A DNA stretch of 64,000 nt, from positions 32,577 through 96,576 of the forward strand of contig JAIXRJ010000015.1 in NCBI GenBank assembly GCA_027485235.1, in the 5' to 3' direction. The stretch's first letter is position 1; the number at the start of each line of letters is the position of its first letter. The notes below the pieces were generated by a model. That model had not been told where the DNA came from. It ran no database searches and saw only the letters and a program-made list of their open reading frames with translations. Origin of the DNA: Comamonadaceae bacterium (GTDB lineage Bacteria; Pseudomonadota; Gammaproteobacteria; Burkholderiales; Burkholderiaceae_C). Positions 8,920 through 17,425 of this stretch are shown piece after piece. The position numbers and the translations under genes are program-made.

Positions 8920-10113
8920 ATGCAAAAACGGCCTTTCCTGAAAGCACTCGGCTCGACCTTGTTGCTCACGTCCACGTCCTCTTGGCTGCACGCGCAGCCC
9001 AAGCCGATCCGGGTGGGCAGCACCTTGTCCTTGACAGGCCCTTTGGCGGGTACGGCCGTGATGCACAAGATTGCCGGCGAAATTTTCATTGAGCAACTCA
9101 ACAAACGGGGTGGCTTGCTGGGTCGCCCGGTCGAATGGGTGGTCAAGGACGACCAGTCCAAGCCCGATCTGGCGCGCACCTTGTATGAACAGCTGATCTC
9201 CGGCGACAACGTCGACCTGTTGATGGGCCCTTACGCCACAGCCAACTCCTTGGCCGCCATGGGCGTGGCCCAGCGCAATGGCAAAGTGCTGATCACCAAC
9301 TCGTTTGGCATCCCCTCTTTGGCCAAGTACGACATGCACTTCCCGGCCTATGTCATGGGCATTGACCCGGGCACCACCGTGCCCAACACCTTGCTCGACG
9401 CCATCGCGGCCAGTGGTGCCAAGCCCCAGTCGGTGGCCTTGGTGAGCAGCAAGTTTCCGTCCGTGGTGTTCTTGTCGGCGGGCGCGCGTGAGGTCTTCAA
9501 AAAACGTGGCATGCGCGAAGCATTGTGGTTGGAATGGGAATTTGGCAACCGCGACTTTGGTCCCATTGCATCGCGCCTGAAGGAGGCCAATGCCGATGTG
9601 GTCTGGGTCGGATCGATCGGTGCAGAAAGCTTGCAGTTGCTCGAGGCCATGAACAAGATCGATTACAAGCCCAAGATCCATTTCCACGTCTACCCCACGC
9701 CGGGCCCGCTGGCGCAATCGCCTTTGGCCGCCAACGCCTTGACCTTGACCACTTTCGAGCAGCACGCGCCATTCACCAACAATCCGGCTTATGCGGAAGC
9801 GATCAAGATGTACAACGAGCGCGCTGCCAAAGCCAATTTGCCCGACACCGTGTTCGAGTTGCAGGCGGCCAACGCCTTCACGGGCTGGCAATTTCTGGAG
9901 GCCGGCGTCAAAGGTGCGGGCAGTCTGGAAGACGCCAAGATCTCGGCATGGCTCAAGAAAAACCGCGTGGACACCATCGTGGGCAAGGTTCGCTTCGATG
10001 GCCCCAACAACTACGGTGACGATTTGAACCGCATCAAGCAACTGCAAGGTGGCAAGTGGGTGGTGATCCATCCGAAGGATGTCGCGCTGCCTGGCAGCAA
10101 GATGCAGTTCTGA
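8920..10113 (+). CDS. ABC transporter substrate-binding protein (branched-chain amino acid/aromatic type)
   Basis: The 397-residue protein is a type I periplasmic binding protein of the HAAT (Leu/Ile/Val-binding) family. It begins with a signal peptide ending near LHAQ (residues about 22-25), then IRVGSTLSLTGPLAGT, the standard first strand and ligand loop, and GGLLGRPVEWVVKDDQSKPD. TGAGGA at about 8907-8912 is a good ribosome binding site. It opens a four-gene plus-strand transporter operon, divergent from the ligase/dioxygenase operon across about 220 bases. In Burkholderiales such transporters often carry aromatic acids; the neighbour supports this, but the ligand is not shown by sequence. 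Confidence 0.92.
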   Translation: MQKRPFLKALGSTLLLTSTSSWLHAQPKPIRVGSTLSLTGPLAGTAVMHKIAGEIFIEQLNKRGGLLGRPVEWVVKDDQSKPDLARTLYEQLISGDNVDLLMGPYATANSLAAMGVAQRNGKVLITNSFGIPSLAKYDMHFPAYVMGIDPGTTVPNTLLDAIAASGAKPQSVALVSSKFPSVVFLSAGAREVFKKRGMREALWLEWEFGNRDFGPIASRLKEANADVVWVGSIGAESLQLLEAMNKIDYKPKIHFHVYPTPGPLAQSPLAANALTLTTFEQHAPFTNNPAYAEAIKMYNERAAKANLPDTVFELQAANAFTGWQFLEAGVKGAGSLEDAKISAWLKKNRVDTIVGKVRFDGPNNYGDDLNRIKQLQGGKWVVIHPKDVALPGSKMQF

Positions 10114-10114
10114 C

Positions 10115-10966
10115 ATGCCCAGCGCAGGGCTTTTACTCCAAGCTCTGGCCTCTGGTGTCTTTCTCGGTGCCCTGTATGGCCTCATTGGCCTGGGCATCGG
10201 GTTGGGCTGGGGCCTGCTCAGGCAAATCAACCTGGCGCATTTCGCCTGGGTGTTCCTGTCAGCTTACATCACCTACGAGCTGAAAACCCGATTGGGAATT
10301 GACCCCTTGCTCTCGCTGGTGGCCTTGGTGCCCTTGTTTGCTTTGCTGGGCATGGGCTTGCAAGCCGTCTTTGCCCGATTTGCCATCACCCCGTTCAATT
10401 CCTTGCTGGTCACGTTTGGCATCACGGTGTCTGTGGAGGCCTTGCTGCAGTGGATCTGGAGTGCCGACTTCCGTCGCATGTCCTCGCTCTATGACGAGCA
10501 CAAATTCCGCCTGGGCAGCGTGGTGGTCACTTATTCTGAGGCCTTGACTTTGGCCATGTGCCTGGTCGCGGTGGCCTTGGTGTGGTGGATGTTGCACCGC
10601 ACCGATGTGGGCAAGTCGGTTCGGGCCAGTGCCGAAGACCCGGCCATCGCCACAGCCTTTGGCATCAACGCCAAGCGCCTGGCCGTTTTGCTGGCCGGTC
10701 TTTGTGCGGCTTTGGCCGCCTGTGCGGGGGTGTGTGTGGCCTTGACATTCACTTTGGCACCTTCCCAAATCTTCGCTTGGGTGGGGGTGGTGTTTGCGGT
10801 GGTCATGATCGGTCGCCTGGGCTCGGCCTTGACCCCCTTGCTGGGTGGTTTGGCCATTGGCATCAGCGAGTCCATGACCCAGGCCTTGATTGCGCCAACC
10901 TGGGCGCCCTTGGTGGCGTTCACAGTGTTGATCCTGATTCTTTTGCTCAGGCGTGGTGATGAATAA
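10115..10966 (+). CDS. ABC transporter permease, LivH-type
   Basis: The inner-membrane permease of about 283 residues has the LivH-type arrangement of hydrophobic helices, the early GALYGLIGLGIGLGWGLLRQINLAHF segment and the EAA-like loop DVGKSVRASAEDPAIATAFGI that contacts the ATPase. The frame is open further upstream, but the ATG at 10115, one base after the binding-protein stop, gives a normal N-terminus (MPSAGLLLQAL). It should pair with the permease half of the downstream fused protein. Its stop overlaps the next start by eight bases, indicating translational coupling. Confidence 0.91.
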   Translation: MPSAGLLLQALASGVFLGALYGLIGLGIGLGWGLLRQINLAHFAWVFLSAYITYELKTRLGIDPLLSLVALVPLFALLGMGLQAVFARFAITPFNSLLVTFGITVSVEALLQWIWSADFRRMSSLYDEHKFRLGSVVVTYSEALTLAMCLVAVALVWWMLHRTDVGKSVRASAEDPAIATAFGINAKRLAVLLAGLCAALAACAGVCVALTFTLAPSQIFAWVGVVFAVVMIGRLGSALTPLLGGLAIGISESMTQALIAPTWAPLVAFTVLILILLLRRGDE

Positions 10967-12743
10967 GATCCAGAGAATTTCTGTCGTGCTGGGGGTGTTG
11001 CTGCTCTTGTTCGCGGCCCCTTACATCGGCCTTCCAGTTCACTTGCAGTCCTTGCTCTATGTGATCTTCTTTTGGATCACTCTGGCCACCTCCTGGAACA
11101 TGCTTTCGGGCTACTCCGGTTATTTTTCGTTTGGCCATGGGGCGTTTTTTGGTGTGGGCATGTATGGCATGGCCACGCTGGCTGCCAAGGCCGACTGGCC
11201 TGTGGTGCCTGCTGCGCTGGGCAGTGGTGTGTTGGCGGCGCTGTTGGCCTTGGCCATTGGCGCCTTGGTCTTCAAGGTACGCAAGATCCGTGGCGAGTCT
11301 TTCGCCCTGATCACCTTGGCCGTGGGTTTTGTGCTGGCCACGGTGGTGGTCAACACGCCGATCGATGGTGGCCCCGGGGTCTACCTGATGGGCGTCCATT
11401 TGCCTCAGTGGGGCCCCAAGCCTGCCTCCACTTTTTATTACGCCAGTTTGGTGCTGACGGTGCTGTGTGTGGCCACCGCTTGGTGGTTGTTCCATGCCCG
11501 CGCCGGACTGGGTTTGTTGGCGATCCACGACGATGAAGATGCCGCCGAGGTCAATGGTGTGCCCAGTTTCTGGCTCAAGATGGGGGCCTTTGCCCTGTCC
11601 AGCTTCTTTGCGGGCGTGATGGGGGCCATCCACGCTTTGTACGTGTCTTACGTCACGGTGGGCGAGACCTTCAACATCACCGTTCCTTTGACCGTGGTGC
11701 TGATGAGCGTGTTGGGCGGCAGCCGCCATTGGGCAGGCCCCATGCTGGGCGGCATTTTGATCACGCTCTTGCTCAACGCCTTCACCGCAGGTGAGAGCGC
11801 GCTGATCGGCAAGGTCATCACCGGCGTGGTGTTGGCGGCAGCGGTGCTGATCATGCCGCGGGGCATTTTGGGCACCTGGCAGTTGCGCCAACACAAGCGG
11901 CTGATCCAGAAAACCCATGCTGATGCAGCGCCAACGGGCAACAATGCACATGCACACGAAGAGCCTCTGGTGCTGGAGCGGCCAGCCACCCGTCCTGCCG
12001 ATGCGGCGGACCGTGTCAAAGTGCTGGAAGTGCGAGGCTTGAGCAAGCACTTCTCGGGCATTCGGGCTTTGAACGAGGTGGACCTGGATTTGTACCAAGG
12101 CGAGATTCTGGGTCTGCTGGGCCCCAATGGTTCAGGCAAGTCGACCTTCATCAACGTTGTGACAGGCCACTACCGACCCACTGCCGGGACGGTCATGCTG
12201 CGGGGCCAATCGTGCGCGGGCTGGCAGGCCCACCGCATCCGCCGGCAGGGTTTGTCGCGCACCTACCAAATTCCTCGCCCCTTCAATGGCCTGACGGTGC
12301 TGCAAAACGTGACCCTGGCCGCGCATTACGGCGGCGCGCGTCTGACGGATGCACAGGCCTTGGCCGAGGCGCAAGAGTGGATGCTGTTCACCGGTCTGCA
12401 AGACAAGGGTGATCACTACCCCGACGAGTTGAACTTGCACCAGCGCAAGTTTTTGGAACTGGCCCGCGCTCTGGCAGCACGGCCGCAAGTGCTCTTGCTC
12501 GACGAAGTCTTGTCGGGCTTGACGCCCTCTGAGATCGCCGCTGCCGTGCAGACGATTCGGCGCATTCGAGAGCGTGGTACTTCGATTGTGTTTGTCGAGC
12601 ACGTCATGAGCGCCGTGCTGGCTTTGTCCGACCGCTTGGTGGTGCTCAACCAGGGCGAAGTCATCGCGGAAGGTCACCCGCAGGATGTGATGGCCCGAGC
12701 CGAGGTGGTGCGGGCTTATCTGGGCGATGAGGCGGCGGTGTAA
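10959..12743 (+). CDS. Fused ABC permease-ATPase (LivM-LivG type)
   Basis: One continuous frame of about 594 residues joins a LivM-like membrane permease (about 1-305) to a LivG-like ATPase (about 350-594) through a charged linker rich in His, Ala and Pro. The ATPase has Walker A GPNGSGKST (about 388-396) and Walker B VLLLDE (about 511-516). The ABC signature is unusual: LNLHQ in place of LSGGQ, although the following RKFLELARAL is normal. GTG codons at 10953 and 10956 are alternative starts; the ATG at 10959 overlaps the previous stop. Fused LivM-LivG proteins are known in Proteobacteria, so this is unlikely to be a sequencing error. Confidence 0.9.
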   Translation: MNKIQRISVVLGVLLLLFAAPYIGLPVHLQSLLYVIFFWITLATSWNMLSGYSGYFSFGHGAFFGVGMYGMATLAAKADWPVVPAALGSGVLAALLALAIGALVFKVRKIRGESFALITLAVGFVLATVVVNTPIDGGPGVYLMGVHLPQWGPKPASTFYYASLVLTVLCVATAWWLFHARAGLGLLAIHDDEDAAEVNGVPSFWLKMGAFALSSFFAGVMGAIHALYVSYVTVGETFNITVPLTVVLMSVLGGSRHWAGPMLGGILITLLLNAFTAGESALIGKVITGVVLAAAVLIMPRGILGTWQLRQHKRLIQKTHADAAPTGNNAHAHEEPLVLERPATRPADAADRVKVLEVRGLSKHFSGIRALNEVDLDLYQGEILGLLGPNGSGKSTFINVVTGHYRPTAGTVMLRGQSCAGWQAHRIRRQGLSRTYQIPRPFNGLTVLQNVTLAAHYGGARLTDAQALAEAQEWMLFTGLQDKGDHYPDELNLHQRKFLELARALAARPQVLLLDEVLSGLTPSEIAAAVQTIRRIRERGTSIVFVEHVMSAVLALSDRLVVLNQGEVIAEGHPQDVMARAEVVRAYLGDEAAV

Positions 12744-12745
12744 AC

Positions 12746-13450
12746 ATGCTCCAAATAGAAAAAATCCAAGTCAATTACGGCGCAGCCCCGGCTTTGTGGG
12801 ATGTGTCCTTGCACATCCAGTCGGGTGAAATGGTCTCGGTCATTGGCCCCAATGGCGCAGGCAAGACCACCTTGATCAATGCCGTCATGGGCCTGAGTCC
12901 CTTGAAGTCTGGCCAGATCGTCTGGGAAGGCGAGACGGTTTCGGCCTTGCCACCCCACCGGCTGTGTGAAAGAGGTCTGGCCTTGGTGCCCGAAAGCCGC
13001 AGGCTGTTCACCGGCATGACGGTGCGCGAGAACCTGGAACTGGGGGCCATGCACCCAGCAGCGCGCGCGGTGCGCGACCGAACTTTTGAGCAGGTGTGTG
13101 AGCTCTTTCCCGCCGTGCGTGCCAAGCTCAACCAGCTTGCAGGCACCTTGTCGGGCGGTCAGCAGCAAATGGTGGCCATTGGCCGGGCCATGATGGCTTT
13201 GCCCCGGTTGTTGTTGCTCGATGAACCTTCTCTGGGCCTGGCGCCCAGCATCGTGGCCGAGATGTTTCGGGCCATCGGGTCGATCCACCTCAGCGGCACG
13301 GCCGTGCTGTTGGTGGAGCAAAACGTCAGCCGTGCTTTGGCCATTTCGCAACGCACTTATGTGTTGGAAAACGGTCGTGTGGTCACCTCGGGTGTTTCAT
13401 CCGAGCTGAGCCGCCGTGACGAAATCCGCAAGGCCTATCTGGGCATTTGA
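12746..13450 (+). CDS. ABC transporter ATP-binding protein, LivF-type
   Basis: The 234-residue ATPase completes the transporter. Walker A GPNGAGKTT, the signature LSGGQQQMVAIGRAM and Walker B LLLLDEPSLGLAP are all canonical, and the LVPESRRLFTGMTVRENLELGA block is typical of LivF. It should form the heterodimeric ATPase with the C-terminal domain of the fused protein, whose own signature motif is altered. That would leave one canonical and one degenerate ATP site. It begins two bases after the previous stop. Only 26 bases separate its end from the convergent dgoA, and no terminator hairpin is evident there. Confidence 0.93.
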   Translation: MLQIEKIQVNYGAAPALWDVSLHIQSGEMVSVIGPNGAGKTTLINAVMGLSPLKSGQIVWEGETVSALPPHRLCERGLALVPESRRLFTGMTVRENLELGAMHPAARAVRDRTFEQVCELFPAVRAKLNQLAGTLSGGQQQMVAIGRAMMALPRLLLLDEPSLGLAPSIVAEMFRAIGSIHLSGTAVLLVEQNVSRALAISQRTYVLENGRVVTSGVSSELSRRDEIRKAYLGI

Positions 13451-13476
13451 TCTCGGCCTTTGATTTTGGCCTTTGT

Positions 13477-14112
13477 TCAACCCCGCAGGGCCTGAACGAA
13501 GCGTTGCGCAGCTTCGCGGACCTGCAGCGCTGAACTTCCAGGCTTGTACAAAGCCGATCCCAAACCAAAGCCATTGGCGCCTGCGCTCAGGTAGGCGGCC
13601 ATGTTGTCTGGCGTGATGCCGCCCACGGGCATCAAGGCGACGTCTTTCGGCAGCACCGCGCGCAGGGCTTTGAGCACGGTGGGGTTGATCAACTCCGCAG
13701 GGAAGAGCTTGAGCGCATGCGCACCCGCAGCCAGTGCCGCAAAGGCCTCGCTGGGTGTGGCCACACCTGGCATACAGGCCAAGCCCAGGCGCACGGCTTC
13801 GTGCACCACGGCGGGGTCAAAGTGGGGCGAGATGACGATGCGCCCGCCAGCGGCGTGCACCTCGCGCACCTGTAACGCGCTCAGCACGGTGCCTGCACCG
13901 ATCAGGTGGTCCGGGTGTTGCGCAGCCAAAGCCGCAATGCTGTCCAGGGGGCGCGGCGAATTGAGCGGTACTTCGATCAGCGCAAAACCGCTGTCCACCA
14001 AAGCTTGGCCGATGGCCGGTGCTTCTTGCGGTGTCAGGCCCCGCAAGATCGCGACCAGCGGCAGTTGCTGAAGGGCGCGAGAAAAATGTTCAGGGATGGC
14101 GAGGGTGTTCAT
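13477..14112 (-). CDS. dgoA: 2-dehydro-3-deoxy-6-phosphogalactonate aldolase
   Basis: The 211-residue protein is a KDPG/KDPGal-family class I aldolase that splits 2-keto-3-deoxy-6-phosphogalactonate to pyruvate and glyceraldehyde-3-phosphate. The base Glu47 (IEVPLNSP) and Schiff-base Lys135 (ALKLFPAE) are present; the IEVPLNSPRP segment is characteristic of DgoA and differs from the eda product in this same window. It lies 10 bases after a DgoK-like kinase, giving the De Ley-Doudoroff galactonate order. The gene is last in a kdgK-dgoK-dgoA minus-strand operon. Confidence 0.93.
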   Translation of the reverse strand: MNTLAIPEHFSRALQQLPLVAILRGLTPQEAPAIGQALVDSGFALIEVPLNSPRPLDSIAALAAQHPDHLIGAGTVLSALQVREVHAAGGRIVISPHFDPAVVHEAVRLGLACMPGVATPSEAFAALAAGAHALKLFPAELINPTVLKALRAVLPKDVALMPVGGITPDNMAAYLSAGANGFGLGSALYKPGSSALQVREAAQRFVQALRG

Positions 14113-14122
14113 GGTGTGGCGT

Positions 14123-15037
14123 TCATGCGTTCAGTTGTTGGGCCAGTGCGGCATGCCCAGCCCAGGTGGCTTCGTCGCCCAGGCTTTGGCTGCTCAGCCC
14201 CATGCTGTGCAAAGCCGTCGCGTAGCGCTGCGCGAGCAAGGCGCTGCCCACCAGCAGCACGGTGCTGCCGGGGCGTGCCATGGCGCGCAGCTCTTCGCCG
14301 ATCAAAAGGCCGGACAAAAAAGACGGGTGTTGCGCAGCAGGCAGGCTGCCAAACAGCGCCAGGGTGCGGGTGGTGAAGATGCTGGACAAGACACTGGGTG
14401 TGCGCTGCGCCAACTGCACGCCGTGCACGAAAGCGCCTTCGTGCCAGGGCGCATCGGCAGGCAAGGTGCGCGAGAGGATGGACTGCTGGCTCAGCAGCGC
14501 AAACACTTCGCCCGTCATGAAGCTGCGAAAACCTTGCACGCGTCCCGCTTCCACTTGTGCCCATTTGCTGTGCGTGCCGGGCAAAACCACGCTCGCGTCT
14601 TTCTGACCGGTCAAAGCCAGCGCCCCAAAAATCTGGATTTCTTCGCCGCGCATCACATCGTGCTGCGGCACCGGCAAACCGGCGTCGTGCAGGCAGCTCA
14701 GGCCGGGCACGATGGCCATGCGGCCGGGTTGCAGCCACAAAAGGTGCTGGCCCAGCTCGGCAAAGCCAGCAGGACAAGGGCAGTAGGGCGCTTCTTGCCA
14801 GCCTTGGCGGCTACCGGCCATGCCCGAGATCAGGCACAAGGCGTTGGTGGCCTGCATCCAGTCGCCGAACAGTTCCCGGAACACCGCTTCAAACTGGCCG
14901 GCTGGCACGGTGAGGATGCCGCGCGGAAATTCGCGTGCTGCCAGCACTTGCCCAGTGCTGTCCAGCCGTGCCCCACGCAGGGAAGAGGTGCCCCAGTCGA
15001 TGGCGATCAAAGGCCGCCGCGGTGTTGAAGGGCTCAT
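14123..15037 (-). CDS. dgoK: 2-dehydro-3-deoxygalactonokinase
   Basis: The kinase of about 304 residues phosphorylates 2-keto-3-deoxygalactonate ahead of DgoA. The N-terminal IAIDWGTSSLRG phosphate-binding motif marks the ASKHA-fold DgoK family, and the segment VVLPGTHSKWAQVEAG is strongly conserved in DgoK. The open frame extends to 15157, but the ATG at 15037 overlaps the upstream kinase's stop as ATGA and directly precedes the conserved start. It is the middle gene of the operon. The KdgK-type kinase beside it suggests that both keto-deoxy epimers are handled. Confidence 0.92.
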   Translation of the reverse strand: MSPSTPRRPLIAIDWGTSSLRGARLDSTGQVLAAREFPRGILTVPAGQFEAVFRELFGDWMQATNALCLISGMAGSRQGWQEAPYCPCPAGFAELGQHLLWLQPGRMAIVPGLSCLHDAGLPVPQHDVMRGEEIQIFGALALTGQKDASVVLPGTHSKWAQVEAGRVQGFRSFMTGEVFALLSQQSILSRTLPADAPWHEGAFVHGVQLAQRTPSVLSSIFTTRTLALFGSLPAAQHPSFLSGLLIGEELRAMARPGSTVLLVGSALLAQRYATALHSMGLSSQSLGDEATWAGHAALAQQLNA

Positions 15038-15996
15038 GGGCGTGCGGCTTTCATCAACAAGTTCAACACCTCCTCGCGCCGGGGCAAGGGGGCCACGGCA
15101 CCATAAGCCTGCACCGACAAAGCGGCTGCGGCATTGGCATGGGTGGTGGCGTCCCACAGCGTGTCTCCAGCGGACAGACGCGCCAGCAGGTTGCCTGCAA
15201 AACAGTCGCCTGCACCCGTGGCGTCCAGCACTTGAACGGTATGACCTGGCACGGTGCGCTGCGTTTGGCCATCGCTGGCCAATGCGCCGTCTGCGCCCAG
15301 TTTAAGCACCACTTGCGCCGCGCCCTGCGCATGGCTCCAGGCAATGATGTCGGCCGCTTGCGTGAGGCCCGTGAGCGTGGTCATGTCTTCCAGGCTGGGC
15401 AAAAACAAATCACACAGGCCCACAGCCTGGCGGATGCAGGCCTGCGCCCGGGCCAGTGGCCACAGCGACAAACGCAAGTTGGAGTCGAGTGCCACCCGCG
15501 TGCCCACGTTCTGCGCGAGTTGCATGGCGACAAAGACCGTGTCGCAGGCCGAGGACGAAATCGCGAGCGAGATGCCCGACAGGTGCAGCCACTGGCTCTG
15601 GGCGATGGGCGCTTGCCAATGCGCCAGGTCTTGGGGCTGCATGCGGCTGGCAGCGGACCCGGCACGCGCATAACTGAAATGGTGGCCTTGCGCGTCGTGG
15701 CTCACAAAGTACATGCCGGTAGGTGCTTGTGCGTCGCGCAGCACCGCGGTGGTGGCCACGTTTTCCCGTTGCCACAGGTCCATCAGACGGTCTCCCCAAC
15801 GGTCGGCGCCCAAGCGGCTCAGGTAGGCCACACGCGCCCCGGCGCGGGCCGCGGCGATGGCGGCGTTGCTGGTGTCGCCGCCAAAGCCTTGCAGGTAAAG
15901 CGGCGGCTCGCCCGGCGCTTGCCCCTTGGTTTGGTTGAACTCGAGCATGGCTTCGCCAAGGGCCACGATGTCGAGGGTTTTGGCAGGGTGTGTCAT
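15034..15996 (-). CDS. kdgK: PfkB-family sugar kinase, 2-keto-3-deoxygluconate kinase type
   Basis: The 320-residue protein is a ribokinase/PfkB kinase. It starts with DIVALGEAMLEF, has the GGDTSNAA substrate-binding motif and the C-terminal DATGAGDCFAGN block (about 254-265), which provides the catalytic aspartate and anion hole. These features and the neighbours dgoK and dgoA support 2-keto-3-deoxygluconate or a related keto-deoxy acid as substrate, giving KDPG for Eda. It is the first gene of the minus-strand operon and is divergent from the PLP enzyme at 16078 across about 80 bases. Another PfkB substrate cannot be excluded. Confidence 0.85.
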   Translation of the reverse strand: MTHPAKTLDIVALGEAMLEFNQTKGQAPGEPPLYLQGFGGDTSNAAIAAARAGARVAYLSRLGADRWGDRLMDLWQRENVATTAVLRDAQAPTGMYFVSHDAQGHHFSYARAGSAASRMQPQDLAHWQAPIAQSQWLHLSGISLAISSSACDTVFVAMQLAQNVGTRVALDSNLRLSLWPLARAQACIRQAVGLCDLFLPSLEDMTTLTGLTQAADIIAWSHAQGAAQVVLKLGADGALASDGQTQRTVPGHTVQVLDATGAGDCFAGNLLARLSAGDTLWDATTHANAAAALSVQAYGAVAPLPRREEVLNLLMKAARP

Positions 15997-16077
15997 GTAG
16001 ACAAAAACAGGAAGGACTCAGTGCGCGGTGGGAGAATTGACGTTGAATTGTCCACGCGGCGAATGGAGCACAGAACC

Positions 16078-17358
16078 ATGGAACCCGATTTTGTACTGAA
16101 TGCGACTTGCAAAGGTTTTCCCTTGGCGGCCGAGCCCTGCGCGGTGTCGCAGTTGGGCGAGCGTGGCTGGAACCTGCTCGATGACGCGCTGGCTTACCCG
16201 GTGGCCGTTTTGCGGCGCACGGCACTGGCGCACAACCTGGCCTGGATGCAGGACTTTGTGCAGCGCAAAGGCGTGGCGCTGGCCCCCCATGGCAAGACCA
16301 CCCTGTCGCCCGAGTTGTTTCGGATGCAGCTGCAAGCGGGGGCCTGGGGCCTGACCTTGGCCAACGTGCACCAGCTGCGCGTGGGTCTGGCGGCCGGTGC
16401 GCAGCGCGCCCTCATCGCCAACCAGTTGGTGACCGATGCAGACCTGGACGGGCTGGACCTTTTGTTGCGCCAGAACCTTGGGGCGCGGGTGTGGTTTTTG
16501 GTCGATTCTTTGACCCAACTTGCTGTGTTGGCCGATTGGGGCCAACGCCGTGGCAACACCCGCCGTTGGGATGTGTTGCTGGAGCTGGGCATTGCCGGTT
16601 ACCGCACCGGTTGCCGCACGCACGAGCAAGCCTTGGCTTTGGCACAGGCCATGGCTGCATCGCCTGTGGTGCGTCTGGGCGGGTTGGAGTGTTACGAGGG
16701 TGGGCTGGGCCAATGCAACAGTACCCAAGACATGGAAGCCGTCAGTGCATTGGTGCGCAGTGTGCAGTCGCTGGTGCAACAAATCGATGCGCAGAACCTC
16801 TGGGGCAGCGACGAGGTCTTGTTGTCGGCCGGAGGCTCTGCGGTGTTCGATTTGGTGATCCCGATGCTCAAAACGAAGGTCAAAAGTCGCCCGGTGCAAG
16901 GCGTGTTGCGTTCGGGCTGTTATGTGACGCACGACCACTGGAACTACGGCCGTTATCTGAAGTTGGTGGAGGCGCGTGAGGGCTTGAGTGCCTCGCTGCA
17001 GCCTGCATTGGAGGTCTGGGCCCAAGTGCAGTCGGTGCCTGAGCCGGGGCTGGCCATTTTGACGGCGGGCAGGCGTGACCTCTCCTTTGACCAGTGCATG
17101 CCCATGCCGGTGCGGTGGGCAGCACGCGGTCACCGCGGTGCCGGTGCGATGCAGGCCACGCCCGAGTCCTGGAAAGTCAAGGCGCTCAGCGACCAGCATG
17201 CGCACATGGTGTTTGACGCGGAAGGTGTCTGGCCGCAAGTGGGCGACCGCGTGGCCCTGGGCATTTCCCACCCCTGCACCACTTTTGACAAATGGCGCTG
17301 GATGGCCCTCATCGAAGACGACGGCCGCATCAGCGGGGCGATCAGTACACATTTTTAA
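16078..17358 (+). CDS. Fold-type III PLP enzyme, D-serine deaminase/amino acid deaminase-like
   Basis: The 426-residue protein belongs to the alanine racemase-like fold III family that includes eukaryotic D-serine dehydratase (DSD1) and D-threonine aldolase. The PLP lysine is Lys73 in APHGKTTLSPELF. The C-terminal His398-x-Cys400 (SHPCTTFDKW) corresponds to the zinc ligands of DSD1-type enzymes. The frame is open far upstream to 14935, antisense to kdgK and dgoK, but the ATG at 16078 has a GGAG about 10 bases before it and starts the conserved protein. It probably removes ammonia from a D-amino or hydroxy-amino acid; the substrate is not readable. Confidence 0.85.
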   Translation: MEPDFVLNATCKGFPLAAEPCAVSQLGERGWNLLDDALAYPVAVLRRTALAHNLAWMQDFVQRKGVALAPHGKTTLSPELFRMQLQAGAWGLTLANVHQLRVGLAAGAQRALIANQLVTDADLDGLDLLLRQNLGARVWFLVDSLTQLAVLADWGQRRGNTRRWDVLLELGIAGYRTGCRTHEQALALAQAMAASPVVRLGGLECYEGGLGQCNSTQDMEAVSALVRSVQSLVQQIDAQNLWGSDEVLLSAGGSAVFDLVIPMLKTKVKSRPVQGVLRSGCYVTHDHWNYGRYLKLVEAREGLSASLQPALEVWAQVQSVPEPGLAILTAGRRDLSFDQCMPMPVRWAARGHRGAGAMQATPESWKVKALSDQHAHMVFDAEGVWPQVGDRVALGISHPCTTFDKWRWMALIEDDGRISGAISTHF

Positions 17359-17380
17359 ATGGCGAACCCGTATGAAAAAG

Positions 17381-17419
17381 AAAAGGCCGTCACGCAGCAT
17401 GAGCGTGGCGGCCTTTTTT
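17381..17419. terminator. Bidirectional rho-independent terminator
   Basis: A near-perfect hairpin has left arm 17381-17395 (AAAAGGCCGTCACGC) and right arm 17403-17419 with one G-T wobble and a seven-base loop. A-rich and T-rich flanks give U-tracts on both strands. It sits between the convergent PLP enzyme and DenD-like gene and should terminate both. Confidence 0.9.
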
Positions 17420-17425
17420 CAAAGT

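Noticed and set aside
11880..12030. Possible sequencing error joining livM and livG
   Set aside because: The linker is in frame and has no remnant stop, start or ribosome binding site, and both domains are complete; fusion proteins of this type are known.
14935..16077. Upstream extension of the PLP deaminase frame by 381 codons
   Set aside because: It lies antisense to kdgK and dgoK, encodes no recognisable domain, and the ribosome binding site and conserved N-terminus support the ATG at 16078.
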